Positions 22,997-35,393 are shown, numbered from the stretch's first letter. The stretch is 64,000 bases of DNA from Carex sylvatica (GCA_964058845.1 CAXKVR010000044.1:248001-312000); one strand, 5' to 3'. Translations and numbers: made by a program. Notes: generated by a model from the letters alone, not told the origin.

Positions 22997-25410
22997 TCAG
23001 GATCGGTTATAATTAGTACAAAACTCAATAACCTCATCGGCAGCATAAGCTCTTACGATGCTGCCCTCAGGCCGATATCGATTCCTGACATATGCTTTTA
23101 ACAATCCCATGTATCTCTCGAACGGATACATGTACTGCAAGAAAACAGGTCTGCACATCTTAATTTCTCTAATTATGTGAACGATTAAATGAACCATGAT
23201 ATCAAAAAAAGACGGTGAAAAATACATTTCAAGATGACAAAGAGTGACAACAACCTCCTTCTGCAGAGCATCTAGCATATCAGGATCACTTACTTTGCAA
23301 CAGATGACATTAAAGAAAAAATAAAGCTTCGTGATGGTCTGTCTACCACACTTTGGCAATATGTCCCGAATTGCAACAGGAAGAAGCTGTGTCATTAAAA
23401 CATGACAGTCGTGAGACTTCATTCCTGTCAATTTTAAATCTTCCAGTGAAACTAGGTTTTTAATATTCGAAGAATATCCAGATGAAACTTTGACACCATG
23501 AAGGCATTCTAATAAGTTTTTTTTTCTCTTCTTTCGACAGCGTATGCATTGCAGGTTTTAGATACGTACAAAATTTCTCATTTTCTCTTTTCTTCTCTGC
23601 TGGTTGTAGATCCAATCGTATGTTCGAGAATTGCATGTCTTTTCGAACATTGATACCATCCTTAGTCTTACCCGGAATATTCAATAATGTTTCAACTAGG
23701 CACACAAATTTTTAACCACATGCATCACATCGAGACAGTGTCAAACATCTAAGTGCTGCGAGTATGGTAAATTCCAGAATATTGACCTCTTCTTCCAACT
23801 AATTTTCGGTGCCACTTTCTTTCTCAGCACCTTTTTTTTTAATTTCTCAAATTGAACTTTGATATCCTTCACTCGCGAATAAACAGCTTTACCAGTCAAC
23901 GGATAATTTACTCTGATATTCTCGGTCTTTTCATTGAATTTTTTCTTTCTCTTTCGGTGTGCGTGGTTAGCAGGAAGAAATCTACGATGACCCATATACA
24001 CATTTTTAGAGAAATTAGGTAGCCACACATCGACTGTATCGTCTAGAAAAATAGGACACGCTTTCTCTCCTTTGACACTGTAACCCGACAAATTTTTATA
24101 AGTTGGAAAATAATTAATGGTGCAGAAAATCATGGTCCATAAAGTAAATTTCTCATTGCTGTATGCATCAAATATCTACACTCCGGGTTGTCATAATTCT
24201 TTTAAATTCTCGATCAATGGCGCTAGATACACATCTATGTCATTCCCGGGCTGTTTGGGTCCTGATATGAGCAAGGTCAACATGATGTATTTGCGTTTCA
24301 TACATAACCAAGGTGAAAGATTATAAATGCACAATAGAATCGGCCAGCTGCTATGCTTGCTGCTCATGCTACTGTGCAGATTTATTTCATCTTCACTCAG
24401 CCCAAGCTTAAGATTTCTAGGGTCACGTCCAAATTCGGAGAACTCTTTGTCAATATTTCTCCACTGAGGAGAATCAGCGGGGTGCCGTAATTTTCTGTCT
24501 TTTTTACAGTTATTGGCATGCCAACGCACTAATTTTGCATCTTTAGTATTTGAGAACAAACCTTGAATCTCAGTTTGTAATCATCACTTTTATCGCCGGT
24601 TAACTGCTTTAATTTGCAATGTGATGCACCACATTTTGGACACTCATGAAGATCTTTATACTCATTTCGATATAATATACAATTATTTGGACACGCATGT
24701 ATTCTTTGAACTTTTAAATCCACTAGGCACAATATTTTCTTTGCTTCATAAACATTAGGTGGTATCTCATTTTCATCCAAAAATATTTCTTTTGAAGTTT
24801 GTAATAACTCAGTAAAACTTCTATCACTCCAACCATTAGATGCTTTAAGGTTATACAATTTTAATACACATTTTAATTTTGAAAATTTAGAACAACCAGG
24901 ATACAATTTCTTATTATAATCTTTGTACAAATTCTCAAATAAACAATACTGCTTATCATTATCAAAATCATCTTCTAAATCACATAACATTTGATCAAAA
25001 TTATCACATCTATCTACCACCAGATCATCATTCTCTTCGGTATGGTATTCCTGATCCTCAGTACAAGGGCCTATATCAGTTTCCAATCCCCGTAGATCAT
25101 TCCCGTCATTTCTACCGGTATGGTATTCCTGATGCTCAGTACCAGTACCTATGTCGGTTGGCAAACTTTCACTGTACCATAACCAACACTTATATTCTTG
25201 CTTGAATCTACGACAGATTAAATGGTTCCTCACTTGGTTCGGGTTGGAAATTTTTTGACCATTGTTACAATCACGACAAGGACACGACCTCAGTGCACTC
25301 CCGTTATTCGCCATATCTTTCGTAGCAACTCTGATAAATTCCTCGACACCTGTCATATATTCATCAGGTAGACGTGAAACTTCGTACTTCCAACTGCGGT
25401 CCATCTGCAA
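22997..25410 (-). pseudogene. TNP2-like CACTA transposase, frameshifted
   Basis: Reading down the minus strand: 25410-24529, 293 codons, begins MDRSWKYEVSRLPDEYMTGV and carries the transposase-associated domain with CPCRDCNN; a cysteine cluster (CPNNCILYRNEY, CPKCGASHC) follows at its end. 24559-24191 holds the Transposase_21 core: PQWRNIDKEFSEFGRDPRNL, LGLSEDEINLHSSMS, then ISGPKQPGNDIDVYLAPL. 24133-23741 has GYSVKGEKACPIFLDD and YMGHRRFLPANH. 23705-23460 and 23431-22997 carry the DUF4218 part (HLEMYFSPSFFDIMVHL, MYPFERYMGLLKAYVRN). Stops and frameshifts between the blocks (about 24550, 24190, 23730, 23450) show it is not translatable as one protein, unless introns explain some of the gaps. 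Confidence 0.85.
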
Positions 25411-25530
25411 TTATAATAAAACACAATTAATTACGAACAAGGTTGGGGTACGTACTCAATTCTGTTCATAATAGAGCTTACATGGGGCCGGGTTACCATC
25501 ATATCCCACTCTCTGAATACTTTGTCTCAG

Positions 25531-25680
25531 TAGTGACCACATATTAGTCGTGTTTTAGCATTTAAAAAAATTTCGACAGCATTTCTCCTTAATTTTCCAA
25601 GTATTCGGAGAACTAAGGGGAAATACTGCCGAAATTTTCTTAAATGCTAAAACATGACTAACATGTGGCCACATCCTAAA
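25531..25680. repeat. Long hairpin inside the CACTA element
   Basis: An inverted repeat with arms of about 62-65 bases and a loop of about 20. The left arm starts GTGACCACATATTAGTCGTG, the right arm ends CATGACTAACATGTGGCCAC. The arms differ at several positions. It lies 120 bases upstream of the transposase start on the minus strand; either a small nested MITE or a structured leader. Confidence 0.65.
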
Positions 25681-26784
25681 TAAAACAAAGTATTCAAAGA
25701 GCAGTCCCAAAATGGGGACTATTGAAAATTAATCCCTAATGGATTAATTTTGAACGGGTATCATGACCTAAAGGCATTAATAATGCAGTTGTGGCTCATA
25801 AGACAGTACTCTAGCTACATACCTAGCTAATATAAATACATCTCTTACCAAAAAAAATACATTAGTGCACAAAACTAATTAAACATGAGTTCTAGGTTGT
25901 ACTTACAACTTTTTTTGGATGACGGATCGAGTGAGATGAAGATTGCTACACCAAATATCTCAATAATAGCCAATCTACAAAATTAAACCATTGATCGGAA
26001 TCTAATTAAGAGATGTATATGTATAACATGCATGCTATATATATCCTACAACTTGAAATAAAATAAAAAACTGCTCATATAGCAGATATATATAGTATAT
26101 ATATAGCAAACTCAAAAGCGTGTGCATGCAAATCTTGAAATAAGAAAAAGTATTCAAACTTATAAAGAAAATCTCCACATATAAAGAATAACTCATATAT
26201 AGCTCATATATAGCATGTATGCATATATATGCATGTGCATCTAAATCTCCACATATAAATAAAAACTTGAAATGAGAAGAGGCTAGGTATTCAAACTTAA
26301 AAGCTTATGGAACCAATAAAAGAGTTGAATCAAGACTATAAGGTTTAGATTTTGAGCAGGGCCAGATCATAACTCACTTCTTGTATATATAACATTTAGG
26401 ATTTAGGGTTTGAACCGAATCATAGCCAATAAATGGTGCTCCACTTATAGTAAACTTGAGAAAAGAGATGATCAAATGTACCTGAAAAAAGAGAGCTGAG
26501 ATAGCTGAATTAATGTAGGGCGAAATAGCTGCTGCGCTAATTAAGAGAGACGATAGAGGAAGAGAAACAAGATTCTGACAAAAATCGGACTGAATTAACT
26601 TTTTCTATGCACTATTAGGATCGGTTGTTTATAGAAGCTGATCCTGATAGTATCAGGATCAGTTGTTTAAAAAACCCGATTTGATTAACTATTAGAATCG
26701 ATTTTGTTCAGAGAACCGATCCAGATGGATATTAGTATCGGTTGTTTCTTATAGCCGATCATGATTTCTGTTTTTCTACTAGTG

Positions 26785-27400
26785 GTAGAATCTGTTAAAA
26801 TAAAATAAATAAATAATATATGGTTAGCTAAATATTAAACGCTGCCCAGTAATTAATGTTCTTGGTCTGTACGTAGAATTATACAGACTGGCATTAATCA
26901 TGTGCTATAAAATAATAACAATAGAATAAAGCAATGTTTGACCTAGCTTAGCATTAATTATTGTGCTAAAACTTCAAAGTCCCAATCTTAGTTATAGTAT
27001 GAATGAAAACCACGTTTTTACGCTAACAATTGTCCACGGAAATATTATATGATTCCATCAGCAATAATTGAACGAATTGCCTGTCTAATTTATAAAAAAA
27101 ATAGTTTACTACCTACCTATTGCACCATAAAAAATGTAAGTGCTTAACTCTTTGTTAAGGGGATTAAATGCATGCAAAACCTGATCATATATTTGTCGAG
27201 ATTTCAAACGTAATAATTTCGAAGTTTTGACCTCAAAATCAAGCATCATCACAAAATTTATAGAGCAATAATTTGAGATGAATGAGCAATCATCAAATTA
27301 AAAATTAAAACTTTGTTATAGTTACATCGAACCTACATTTTTTTAAATTAAAAATTGATAATAAAGCATTTTATAAGCAGTCGATGCAAGTATAATTATT
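26785..27400. repeat. Upstream flank of PGG copy B, last block
   Basis: Non-coding; aligns with 10373-11050 of copy A, including AAACGCTGCC, GTAATTAATGTTCTTGG and CAGACTGGCATTAATCATGT. It resumes directly after the CACTA terminus. Confidence 0.75.
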
Positions 27401-27407
27401 AAAAATA

Positions 27408-27434
27408 ATGATGATGATGATGATGATGATGATC
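27408..27434. repeat. ATG trinucleotide microsatellite
   Basis: About nine ATG/GAT units. The methionine run it produces is not a gene start. Confidence 0.85.
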
Positions 27435-28045
27435 TTACCAGTTCCTTTAATGAGTTTATTTACGACTTTCAGACTAAACAGACGATTCAAATCTCATTCT
27501 ACACGGTCAGGTATATTGTACTGTATGTCTGTATCTGAATTCATCCCACTGGGAAGTAACATTAGTAAAAAAAAATCATCTAAGAGCCCAGCCCATGTGC
27601 CCATAAGCCCTTGCATTTTATACTCTTATTGAATGAGCCTGGCGCACCTCCGATACGAGCAGAGGGCAATTTATAATAATGGGCTGGGCTAAGCTCGCCT
27701 TTCAACCTGGCTGGAGAAGAATGGTCACAGAAACATCCGGTCAAAAGGAAAAACCCAGAGTTTTTTTTTTTTAATGGTTACAGGCAAGGTGCCTGTAACA
27801 AGTATATTGATAAAAGAAAATGTTTAATTACAAAAAATTTTAGAATAAATACTATATCCACCTAACTCTCCTATACAATGTTGGATATTGCATGTAAGAT
27901 TCTCTCTAAAAATGCAAAAAGGTAATAAGGTAATAACTAATAAAATTAGCTCATGCCTAACGCATACTACTCCACAACTCTTATCTCCAAGGCTGTTTCG
28001 CCTATGGGTCGATGAACCACCCTTCGCTTATTTGAAAACACTTTT

Positions 28046-28558
28046 CTATTCTTTTCCCTCCACAATGCTCAAGCACCTGTTGCCCATATAACGTTCCACT
28101 TCAATCGTTGTGATTGCGACATTGCCCATCCCAATAATGCATCCTCTATACATTAGGATATCCTGAGTCAAAATATTTTTGTCTAGCATAAGCCAGATGA
28201 AAATTCTAACCTTCAATGGGACCTTAATTCTCCATAAAATCTTCTGATATGAAACCAAAATTCCACTATTGTGAAGTGCCTTATATGCCGAGGAGCAAGA
28301 GAATATACCTGTAGATGACCAACCCGAGATCCTGTTAGCTCCCACCTGATCCACCGAGCACTTATAGAAAGGAAGTAATGTTGCCAACTCCTTGAGGAAG
28401 AAAGAGCTGTCATCTCTCAAGATAGCCAGTTGAGAAGGCGACGTTATTCCATACAAGGATTTCAAGGTGTTTGCCCACAGGTTGTCTACTCTGCTCTCCA
28501 ATGCCCAAATCCATTTTACCATTTGCGCGTCATTCTGGGTTGCCAAATCCATAATGCC

Positions 28559-28592
<34 letters not shown>

Positions 28593-30011
28593 ATTAATTT
28601 TCAATGCACAAACCCTTTCCCAATTCACCAGACAGTTAATACCTTAATTTGCACACTTCGTTTTTCTTCCAGAGGATCTGTCTTCTCAATTTATCAATAT
28701 GATTGATAACACCCACCGGAATCTTGAAGGCCTGCATGTAATGTAGTGGCATAGCCAATAGGACCGACTTAACCAAAGTAATACGGCCTCCATAAGACAG
28801 AAAATTAGATGTCCATCCTTTAATCTTCCTCTGTACCGCCCGTAGCATTGGTTGGTAATCAATTTTTCTCGATTTTTTGACCGATAACAGCAAACTCAGG
28901 TATCTAATCGATAGCTGGGTTGGTGGCAATTGGAAAATAGACTGGATTGTCGGAATCCGACTCCTAGGCACTGCTATCGAAACAAAGACGCTCTTACCTC
29001 TGTTTATCGTGAAACCTGACAGTTCCATGTAGACTCTCAATACATGATTTACCACTTTCAAAGTAACCAAATGGGCTTCACATATTATAAGATTATCATC
29101 CGCGTACTGAATTATTTCTGGCTGGATTCTTACCTGAGGGGGCATGATGCTTGCAGCATTAGAGAGGAAAAAATTAAGTGAATCTGCCACAAAGAATGAA
29201 AAGCATTGGGGATAGAGAGTCTCCTTGTCTTAGACCCCTCTTGTGCTTAAAAATCGTAGTTTGCACTCCGTTAACCCTTACCACGAAAGATGATGTATGC
29301 AATATGCTAATTACCAGTTTACCACCGACGTCCACCCTGGTGGAAAACCCTTCTCCCCCAGCAGGTTTACCATGAATGTCTAGTCCACCGTATCAAAAGT
29401 TTTCTCAAAATTGACTTTGTACAAGACCGCTGATAGTTTCTTTTTTGTGCAGAAATTGAGAAATTCTCTTGCTGATAAAAAAATACTCTATCAGAGACCT
29501 ACCCTGAACGAAAGCCGTTTGGTTATGTGAGATGAGCTTTGAAAGGTGTGGCTATAGTTTGTTTGCCATGATTTTCGTTATCAGTTTTGCAATTGTGTTA
29601 ATAACACTAATTGGCCTGTAGTCCGCTACCTATTCTGGGTTTGTCTTCTTGGGGATAAGTGTGATTGCCACCTTGTTTAAGCACACTCGATGGTAACTTT
29701 GTTACCTTGAAATTCCTTGAGTACTTCCATTATGTCAGCCCCCACTATGTTCCAGAAGTTTTGAAAGAACTCGATTGGAAGTTTATCCGGTCCACTTGCC
29801 TTACCCTTTAGCATGGCACGGCATGGATGGCTTGCAGAACTTCAGCCTCCGTGTACACATCATCCAAAGCCCACAAGTCATCTGAGTAATTCGGTCCCAC
29901 CCTCCCTGATAGGTCAAAAGGTCTACTATGGTTCATTTTTTCCCCCAAAATCCTTGCTTGTAGTGCTGGTGCAGAAAGTTCAGCATTTGGCCCGCCGTAA
30001 TTGTGTCCCAT
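28046..30011 (-). pseudogene. LINE ORF2 relic (reverse transcriptase and zf-RVT)
   Basis: From the 5' side: 30011-29808, the segment before the RT (ALDDVYTEAEVLQAIHAVPC); 29780-29400, broken frames with DRPISVINTIAK-like and AFVQGRSL-like pieces; 29190-28636, an open 184-codon piece with the active-site motif QYADDNLII near 29095 and the KSRKIDYQPMLRAVQRKIKG and YGGRITLVKSVLLAMPLHYM blocks; 28552-28046, the SSAYKALHNSG and LWRIKVPLKVRIFIWLML zf-RVT blocks. YADD is intact, but stops, frameshifts and a 29-base C run at 28562 break the frame. Confidence 0.82.
28562..28590. repeat. Poly(C) tract of 29 bases
   Basis: An uninterrupted C run inside the LINE relic, between the RT and zf-RVT pieces (poly-G on the coding strand). 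The exact length is likely to be unreliable or polymorphic. Confidence 0.9.
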
Positions 30012-30299
30012 GTGTTTGATCTTAGTGATTCTACCGAATTAGCATTTTTTTTGGCCATTTGCGATTGCATGGAAGTATTTCGTATTTTTATCTCCAAGTT
30101 TGAGCCATATGCAATTGGATCGCTACTTCCATTTCTCTTCTATTTCCGATGCCAATTTGAAAATGTGCTCCATCAGCCTAATTCGCAATCTAAATTCAAT
30201 CGAGTTTAGCTCTCGAAATTCTTCCACCCTATCCAGTTTTTGGAGTATCCATTTGGACCTCGTAAGATATGTTACGTTAAACATACATAAAATTAATTA

Positions 30300-30847
30300 A
30301 TTCTGAATTCATTATGGAGTGCAGGTCTAGCGGGAATTTGAAATGTTTTTTAGTTTGGATATTTTTCTCACTTTATGTTCACTATAATAGGATTTGCAGA
30401 CATGATCTCCCTCCCACACCACTGCCAGTCATCAACATACAATAATCTTGAAAATAGATTTACCAGTTGAGAAATTGGTAGCAATTCGGCCAGTTACCAA
30501 TTAGTAGCAATTAGTAAGTGACCATAAAATTAAGAAGGGGGACATATGTACTTATATAAAGTTTCAAAATAAAAATACTTGAAGGCTTTAAACTTGACAT
30601 AAATAAGTTAAATAATACTCAATCATACATTTAAATTTGACAATGATAAAAATTAAAAATACTTAATAACTTGACATGACGCAAAAGCTAGTTTAAAGCT
30701 CAATTTCATCTTTTATTATGTTTTAGTTTGATTGGTAACCAAAGCGTTCCTGAAGCTACTTCTCAACCTCCACATTTATATATATAGATACCTCTATATA
30801 TATACCTCTATACATATGCTTATGTAGAAGCTCGTTACCCTTCAAGT
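30300..30847. other. Intergenic stretch without recognised features
   Basis: AT-rich, short open frames only; TATATATA and ACCTCTATA runs near 30775-30810. It ends at CAAGT, the left target-site base group of the next copia element. Confidence 0.5.
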
Positions 30848-31298
30848 TGTAAACTTGACAGCAACTAGCTTGTATCAAATACAGAAAGAAAAAGACACAA
30901 TGTTTAACGAGGTTCAGCACCAACTTGGTACCTACATCCTCCACACTCACACACACCTTTTTTTTTATTTTCAAAAAGTTAAATCTTACAAAGGAAGAAT
31001 TGTAGGTTTTATATAATGAACCTCTCTCCAATTTTCTGGATCCTACATTCTTTTTTTTTCTTTCTTTACTTTTTTTCTTATTATTACAATCTTCTAAAAT
31101 AAGAAACAACATAACTCAGAATCTTCTAAAATAAGAAACAACATAACTCAGAAACATAAAGTAAATCTCAAACGGATCCCAACTATCACCTTCCATATCA
31201 TTACAAGAGCCAGCTGTCGCCTTCCATATCTGGTCTGGCGGCCAGGTACACGGTCCGTACAAGTTGCACACACGGACCGTGCATCGTCTACTTCAACA
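30848..31298 (-). repeat. 3' LTR of the minus-strand copia element
   Basis: 451 bases. It contains CACGGTCCGTAC at 31249-31260 and CACGGACCGTGC at 31271-31282, and a 31-base tandem pair containing AAGAAACAACATAACTCAGAA (near 31091-31153). Confidence 0.85.
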
Positions 31299-31312
31299 CT
31301 CTCCCTCAAGTT
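31299..31312 (-). other. Polypurine tract
   Basis: On the minus strand AACTTGAGGGAGAG runs straight into the TGTTGAAG start of the LTR. Confidence 0.7.
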
Positions 31313-34300
31313 GGCATGTACAGATCAGTCATGCCTAACTTGCTCACTGCTCCATTGAAAATGTTGCTGGTTACACCTTTGGTCAAGATATCTGCAAGTT
31401 GACTTTCAGATATGACAAATTCCAAGTCAATCTCCTTTGAGTCGATGTTCTCCTTTAGGAAATGTATGTTCACACTCACATGTTTGGTTCTATCATGCTG
31501 CACTGGGTTATCAATTGCCGCCTTATTATCCACACGAAGTATCATGGCTTCTTCTGGTGCAAATCCAAGTTCCTTCAATACCTTCTTTATCTAGAGTAAC
31601 TCGCACACTCCTTTGGTTACCCCAATTAATTCAGTCTCTGCACTTGAAAACGCCACCACACTTTATTTTTTGCTTCTCCAAGTTACCAGGTTTCCTCCAA
31701 CAAAGGCAAAATACACTGAAGTTGATTTTCGGTCTGTGAGGCTCCTAGCCTAATCTGCATCAGCATAGCCAATAACCCTCAAGACCATTTTTTCTGAAAT
31801 AAATACCATTCCCTGGAGTTTTTTTTAGATACTTGATTATTCTCATGACCGCTTCCATGTGTTCTTCACTTGGATTGTGCATGAACTGACTCACCAAACT
31901 TACTGCATATGCAATATCAGGCCCTTATGTGTGAGAGATAAATGAGCTTCCCAACCAACCACTGGTATCTCTCTCTGTTTGTTGGAACTTGATCTGGATT
32001 TTCTACAAGCTTAGCATTTAGAATTACTGGTGTGTCCACCGGTTTGCAATCTAGCATCCCAACCTCTGCTAGTAAATCTAAGATATAGTTTCACTGAGAT
32101 AAGACAATACCTTGCTTTGACCTAGCTACCTCAATTCCAAGAAAGTATTTCAAACCTCCGAGATTTTTCATCTCGAAATCCTTTGACTGCTTTTCTTCAA
32201 AGGTACATATCTCATCTGCATCAACTCCTGTAATGATCATATCATATACATAAATAATCAAAACAGTTAATTTATTATGCCTTCTTTTATAAAACAACGT
32301 GTGGTCAGACTCCCCTCGGGCAAACCCATAACTTCTCATAGCATTGCTGAACCGACCAAACCATGCTCGAGGTGATTGCTTCAATCCGTACAATGCTTTG
32401 TCTAGTTTACATACCAATTGTTCCGAGCCAGTTCTCTCATACCCAGGTGGAATTTTCATGTATACTTCTTCTTCCAAACTCCCATTTAGAAAAAAATTCT
32501 TGACATCGAATTGATGCAACGGCCAATCTAGATTAGCTACAAAAGATAACAGAACTGTGTTTAGTTTGGCTACAGGTGAAAAAGTTTTCTGATAGTCTAT
32601 TCCATATACATGAGTGTACCCTTGCTTATACCTTTCAACAGTACCATTCGGACCATATTTGATTGTAAATACTCATCTACAACCTACCGATTTTTTTTCC
32701 TTTTGGTAATTCAGTAAGAAACCAGGTTTTATTTTTGTGCAGTGCCTCGATTTCGACATCCATGGCCTCAACCTATTTTGGATCCTGCAAAGCCTCACCA
32801 ATATTTCCTGGTATAGGTATATTCAGGTTCTTTTCTCCAAACTGTTTCAATGGTTCTAGTAACCTACTTATTGTAACATAATGTGCAATTGGATACCGGT
32901 TCTGTTCACTTGTACTATCTTCAGGAACATACCTTTTTGGTGCAAAGCCTCTATTATATCTGGGTGGTAAAGTATACCTTTGGTCATAAACACTTACCTC
33001 AGGAGTATCCTCAGGAGCATCTTTGGTTTGTGGTTCTAGGTCTTCTTGTATCACAACTTCTGATTCAAGTCCCTCCTCATTCAGACCGTACACTCCAAAA
33101 TCCAGACCGTGCACTTCTGAATTCGGACCGTGCATCTCTGCATCCAGACCGTATACTGACGCGTGCATCATAGGTTCCAAGTTTTTTGAACTCACAGCCT
33201 CATGTTGGTACCAGATATCTCTCTCATTCTCCATCTCCCCCTGAGAGGGATATTTGGAAACCGGATAGAACGGTTCATCCTCCAAAAAGGTTACATCCAT
33301 AGTAATATACTATTTTCGAGACACTGAATCATAACACTTGTACCCCTTTTGATTTAACCCAAGTCCAAGTGAAATACACTTGTGCACATGGCTCAAGTTC
33401 AGATCTATGGTTCCTTTGCACATGAACGTATGCAACACACCCAAAGGTTTTTGGTTGCAGGCTTAATATAGAGGGAATGTGCATAAAACTTGCGAGTTTC
33501 TTGAGAGGTGTTAGGAATTTATTAATCTACGAGGGGGAGTCTATTTATTACGTATACTGCCATGGTTACAGCACAATTCCAGAATTTTTGTGGTGCAACA
33601 TTTTCAAGTAATAGTGCCCTTGCAGTTTCAAGGATGTATCTATTTTTTCTCTCTACTATACCATTTTATTGAGGTGTTCCCACACACGTGGTTTCATGAA
33701 TCACTCCATTTTCTACTAGAAATTCTTTCAAGGTTCTATTCACAAATTCTCCCACATTATCACTTCTAAGAAATTTATACTGGTTTCAAATTGGGTTTGT
33801 ATCATTGTATGAAAGTTTTTGAATAATGTTGCTAATTCTTCCTTTTTTTTCTCAGCAAATACACCCATGTCATGCGAGTACAGTCATCAATAAACAAGAC
33901 AAAATACTTATAGCCATCCATAGATTCAACCGTAAAAAGACCCCAAACATCAGAATGAACAAGTTCAAAAGATTTTCCAGATTGATTTAAACTGATGTTA
34001 TAAGGGACACGATGACTCTTTGCTTTGATACATGTTTCACACTGAAACTTGAACAAATCCAAACCTACAAACAATTTAGGTAAAATGTTCTTCATATACC
34101 CAAAAGAAGGATGTTCTAACTGCCTGTGCCATGTCCAAATCTTATCCTTAGATTTTGAAGTTCCTCTTACTAAGTTACTCCTTCCAGTCTTAAGATCTTC
34201 CAAGTGTTACAAGCGACCTTTCTTACAACCACACCTAATGATCTCTTTCGTGAGAATATCTTGTACAATGCAAAAGTTTAGAAACATGAGAACTACACAA

Positions 34301-34830
34301 TTCATTTTCTTAGTTAGTTGGCCAACGAAGATTAATCACGTAGCTAGGGATGTTACAAGTAGTGTGTTATTCAGTATTAGAGATTGACTAATCCCCACAT
34401 CACCTACCCCTTCTACTAGATACCCAACTCCATTTGCATTATAAATCTTGTGCACCCTAGGTTTCTTAATGTCCTTTAGATCAGTTTTCACAAAAGTCAT
34501 GTCATCCGTAGCACCTGAGTCTATTACCCATCCATCTAAACTTTCTTGAGCAACAACAAAGGATATACCTTGACCTGCTGGTTTACCACCATTGATACCT
34601 GACTTATGATCTGAGTTACTTAGCAGACTGGTTTATCCTGCTTCAGAGGATGGTGCATAGGACGTGCATAGTTATGTCCAGGCCGTGCACTGGTCTGCAC
34701 TTGTTGTGTTGGAGGTGACAGGAGGTGTTATTTGTTGTGGTTTGGTTTGGAGGGACATTAGATGCGCCATTTGAGTTTGTTGTACAGTTATAAGTTCTGT
34801 TAGTTTCTCGAACAGAGTTTGGGTAGGGAT
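31306..34830 (-). pseudogene. Copia polyprotein relic
   Basis: Minus strand, from 34830 down. A short gag start (MKEEIPTQTLFEKL) ends in a stop after about 60 codons. Near 34530, GWVIDSGATDDM is the protease active site. 34203-33832: GAG-pre-integrase and integrase start (WTWHRQLEHPSFGYMKN, CETCIKAKSHR, HSDVWG, FIDDCTRMTWVYLL). 33300-32773: linker with repeated YGLD/HGLD/HGPN units. 32519-32091: reverse transcriptase with DKALYGLKQSPRAW; the catalytic box reads YVYDM instead of YVDDM, which removes one catalytic aspartate. 31578-31306: RNase H end (VDNKAAIDNPVQHDRTKHV, ESQLADILTKG). Stops and frameshifts lie between blocks. Confidence 0.85.
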
Positions 34831-34885
34831 TTCTTCTTTCATGGTGAGTAGTTGTGAAGGTTTTTAGCCTACCGGATCGAACCAC

Positions 34886-34897
34886 GCTCTGATACCA
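34886..34897 (-). other. Primer-binding site (initiator Met tRNA type)
   Basis: TGGTATCAGAGC on the minus strand, directly after the 5' LTR end; the classic copia primer site. Confidence 0.85.
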
Positions 34898-35393
34898 TGT
34901 AAACTTGACAACAACTAGCTTGTATACTGGCCGTGTACTCTTGTGCACAGTCTGTGTATGTTAGCAAAAATAGAAACAAATACAGAAAGAAAGAAACACA
35001 ATTTTTAACGAGGTTTAGCACCAACTTGGTATCTACGTCTTCCACACTCACACACACCTTTTTTTCAGAAAGTTAAATCTTACAGAAGAAGAAAGGTAGG
35101 TTTTATAGAAGGAACATCCCTCCAATTTTCTAGATCCTACATTCCTTTTTTTCCTTTCTTTATGTTTTTTTCTTATTATTACAATCTTCTAAAATAAGAA
35201 ACAACATAACTCAGAATCTTCTAAAATAAGAAACAACATAACTTAGAAACATAAAGTAAATCTCAAACGGATCCCAACTGTCACCTTCCATATCACCACA
35301 AGAGCCAGCTGCTGCCTTCCATATCTAGTATGGCGGCTAGGTACACGGTCCGTACAAGTTGCACACACGGACCGTGCATCGTCTGCTTCAACA
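34898..35393 (-). repeat. 5' LTR of the minus-strand copia element
   Basis: 496 bases. It aligns with the other LTR apart from 51 extra bases at 34926-34976, which carry a GGCCGTGTAC motif. CACGGTCCGTAC and CACGGACCGTGC pairs lie at about 35344-35380. Confidence 0.85.

Larger units (their letters stand above)
22977..26784 (-). mobile_element. CACTA (En/Spm) DNA transposon
   Basis: Termini CACTAGTGGAAAATATTG at 22977 and, on the minus strand from 26784, CACTAGTAGAAAAACAG. Just inside both ends lies a GATCGGTTATAA-like repeat, present several times at 26600-26770. It encodes a TNP2-type transposase on the minus strand. Flanking trinucleotides CTA and GTA differ by one base. The paralogous segment A (around 10370-10380) is the empty site. 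The coding region is broken and ends close to the left terminus, so the element is defective. Confidence 0.88.
27762..30280 (-). mobile_element. Degenerate LINE (non-LTR retrotransposon), 5' truncated
   Basis: Minus-strand relics of a plant L1-type ORF2 run from about 30270 to 28046: reverse transcriptase first, then the zf-RVT region. A run of Ts at 27762-27774 is the poly(A) tail of a minus-strand LINE and marks its 3' end. No endonuclease domain is visible, so it is 5'-truncated. Clear target-site duplications were not found. Confidence 0.75.
30848..35393 (-). mobile_element. Ty1/copia retrotransposon, gag-deleted, minus strand
   Basis: LTRs at 30848-31298 and 34898-35393, both starting TGTAAACTTGAC and ending TTCAACA on the plus strand. 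An iMet-type primer-binding site follows the right LTR and a polypurine tract precedes the left one (minus orientation). Flanks CAAGT (30843-30847) and CAAAT (35394-35398) are a 4/5 target-site duplication. The order protease, integrase, RT, RNase H is kept. Most of gag, including the zinc knuckle, is missing. Confidence 0.88.

Noticed and set aside
33300..33773. Intact copia integrase-to-RT reading frame
   Set aside because: Stops and frame changes occur between the integrase and RT pieces, and the RT active site is altered, so the element is not annotated as an intact polyprotein.
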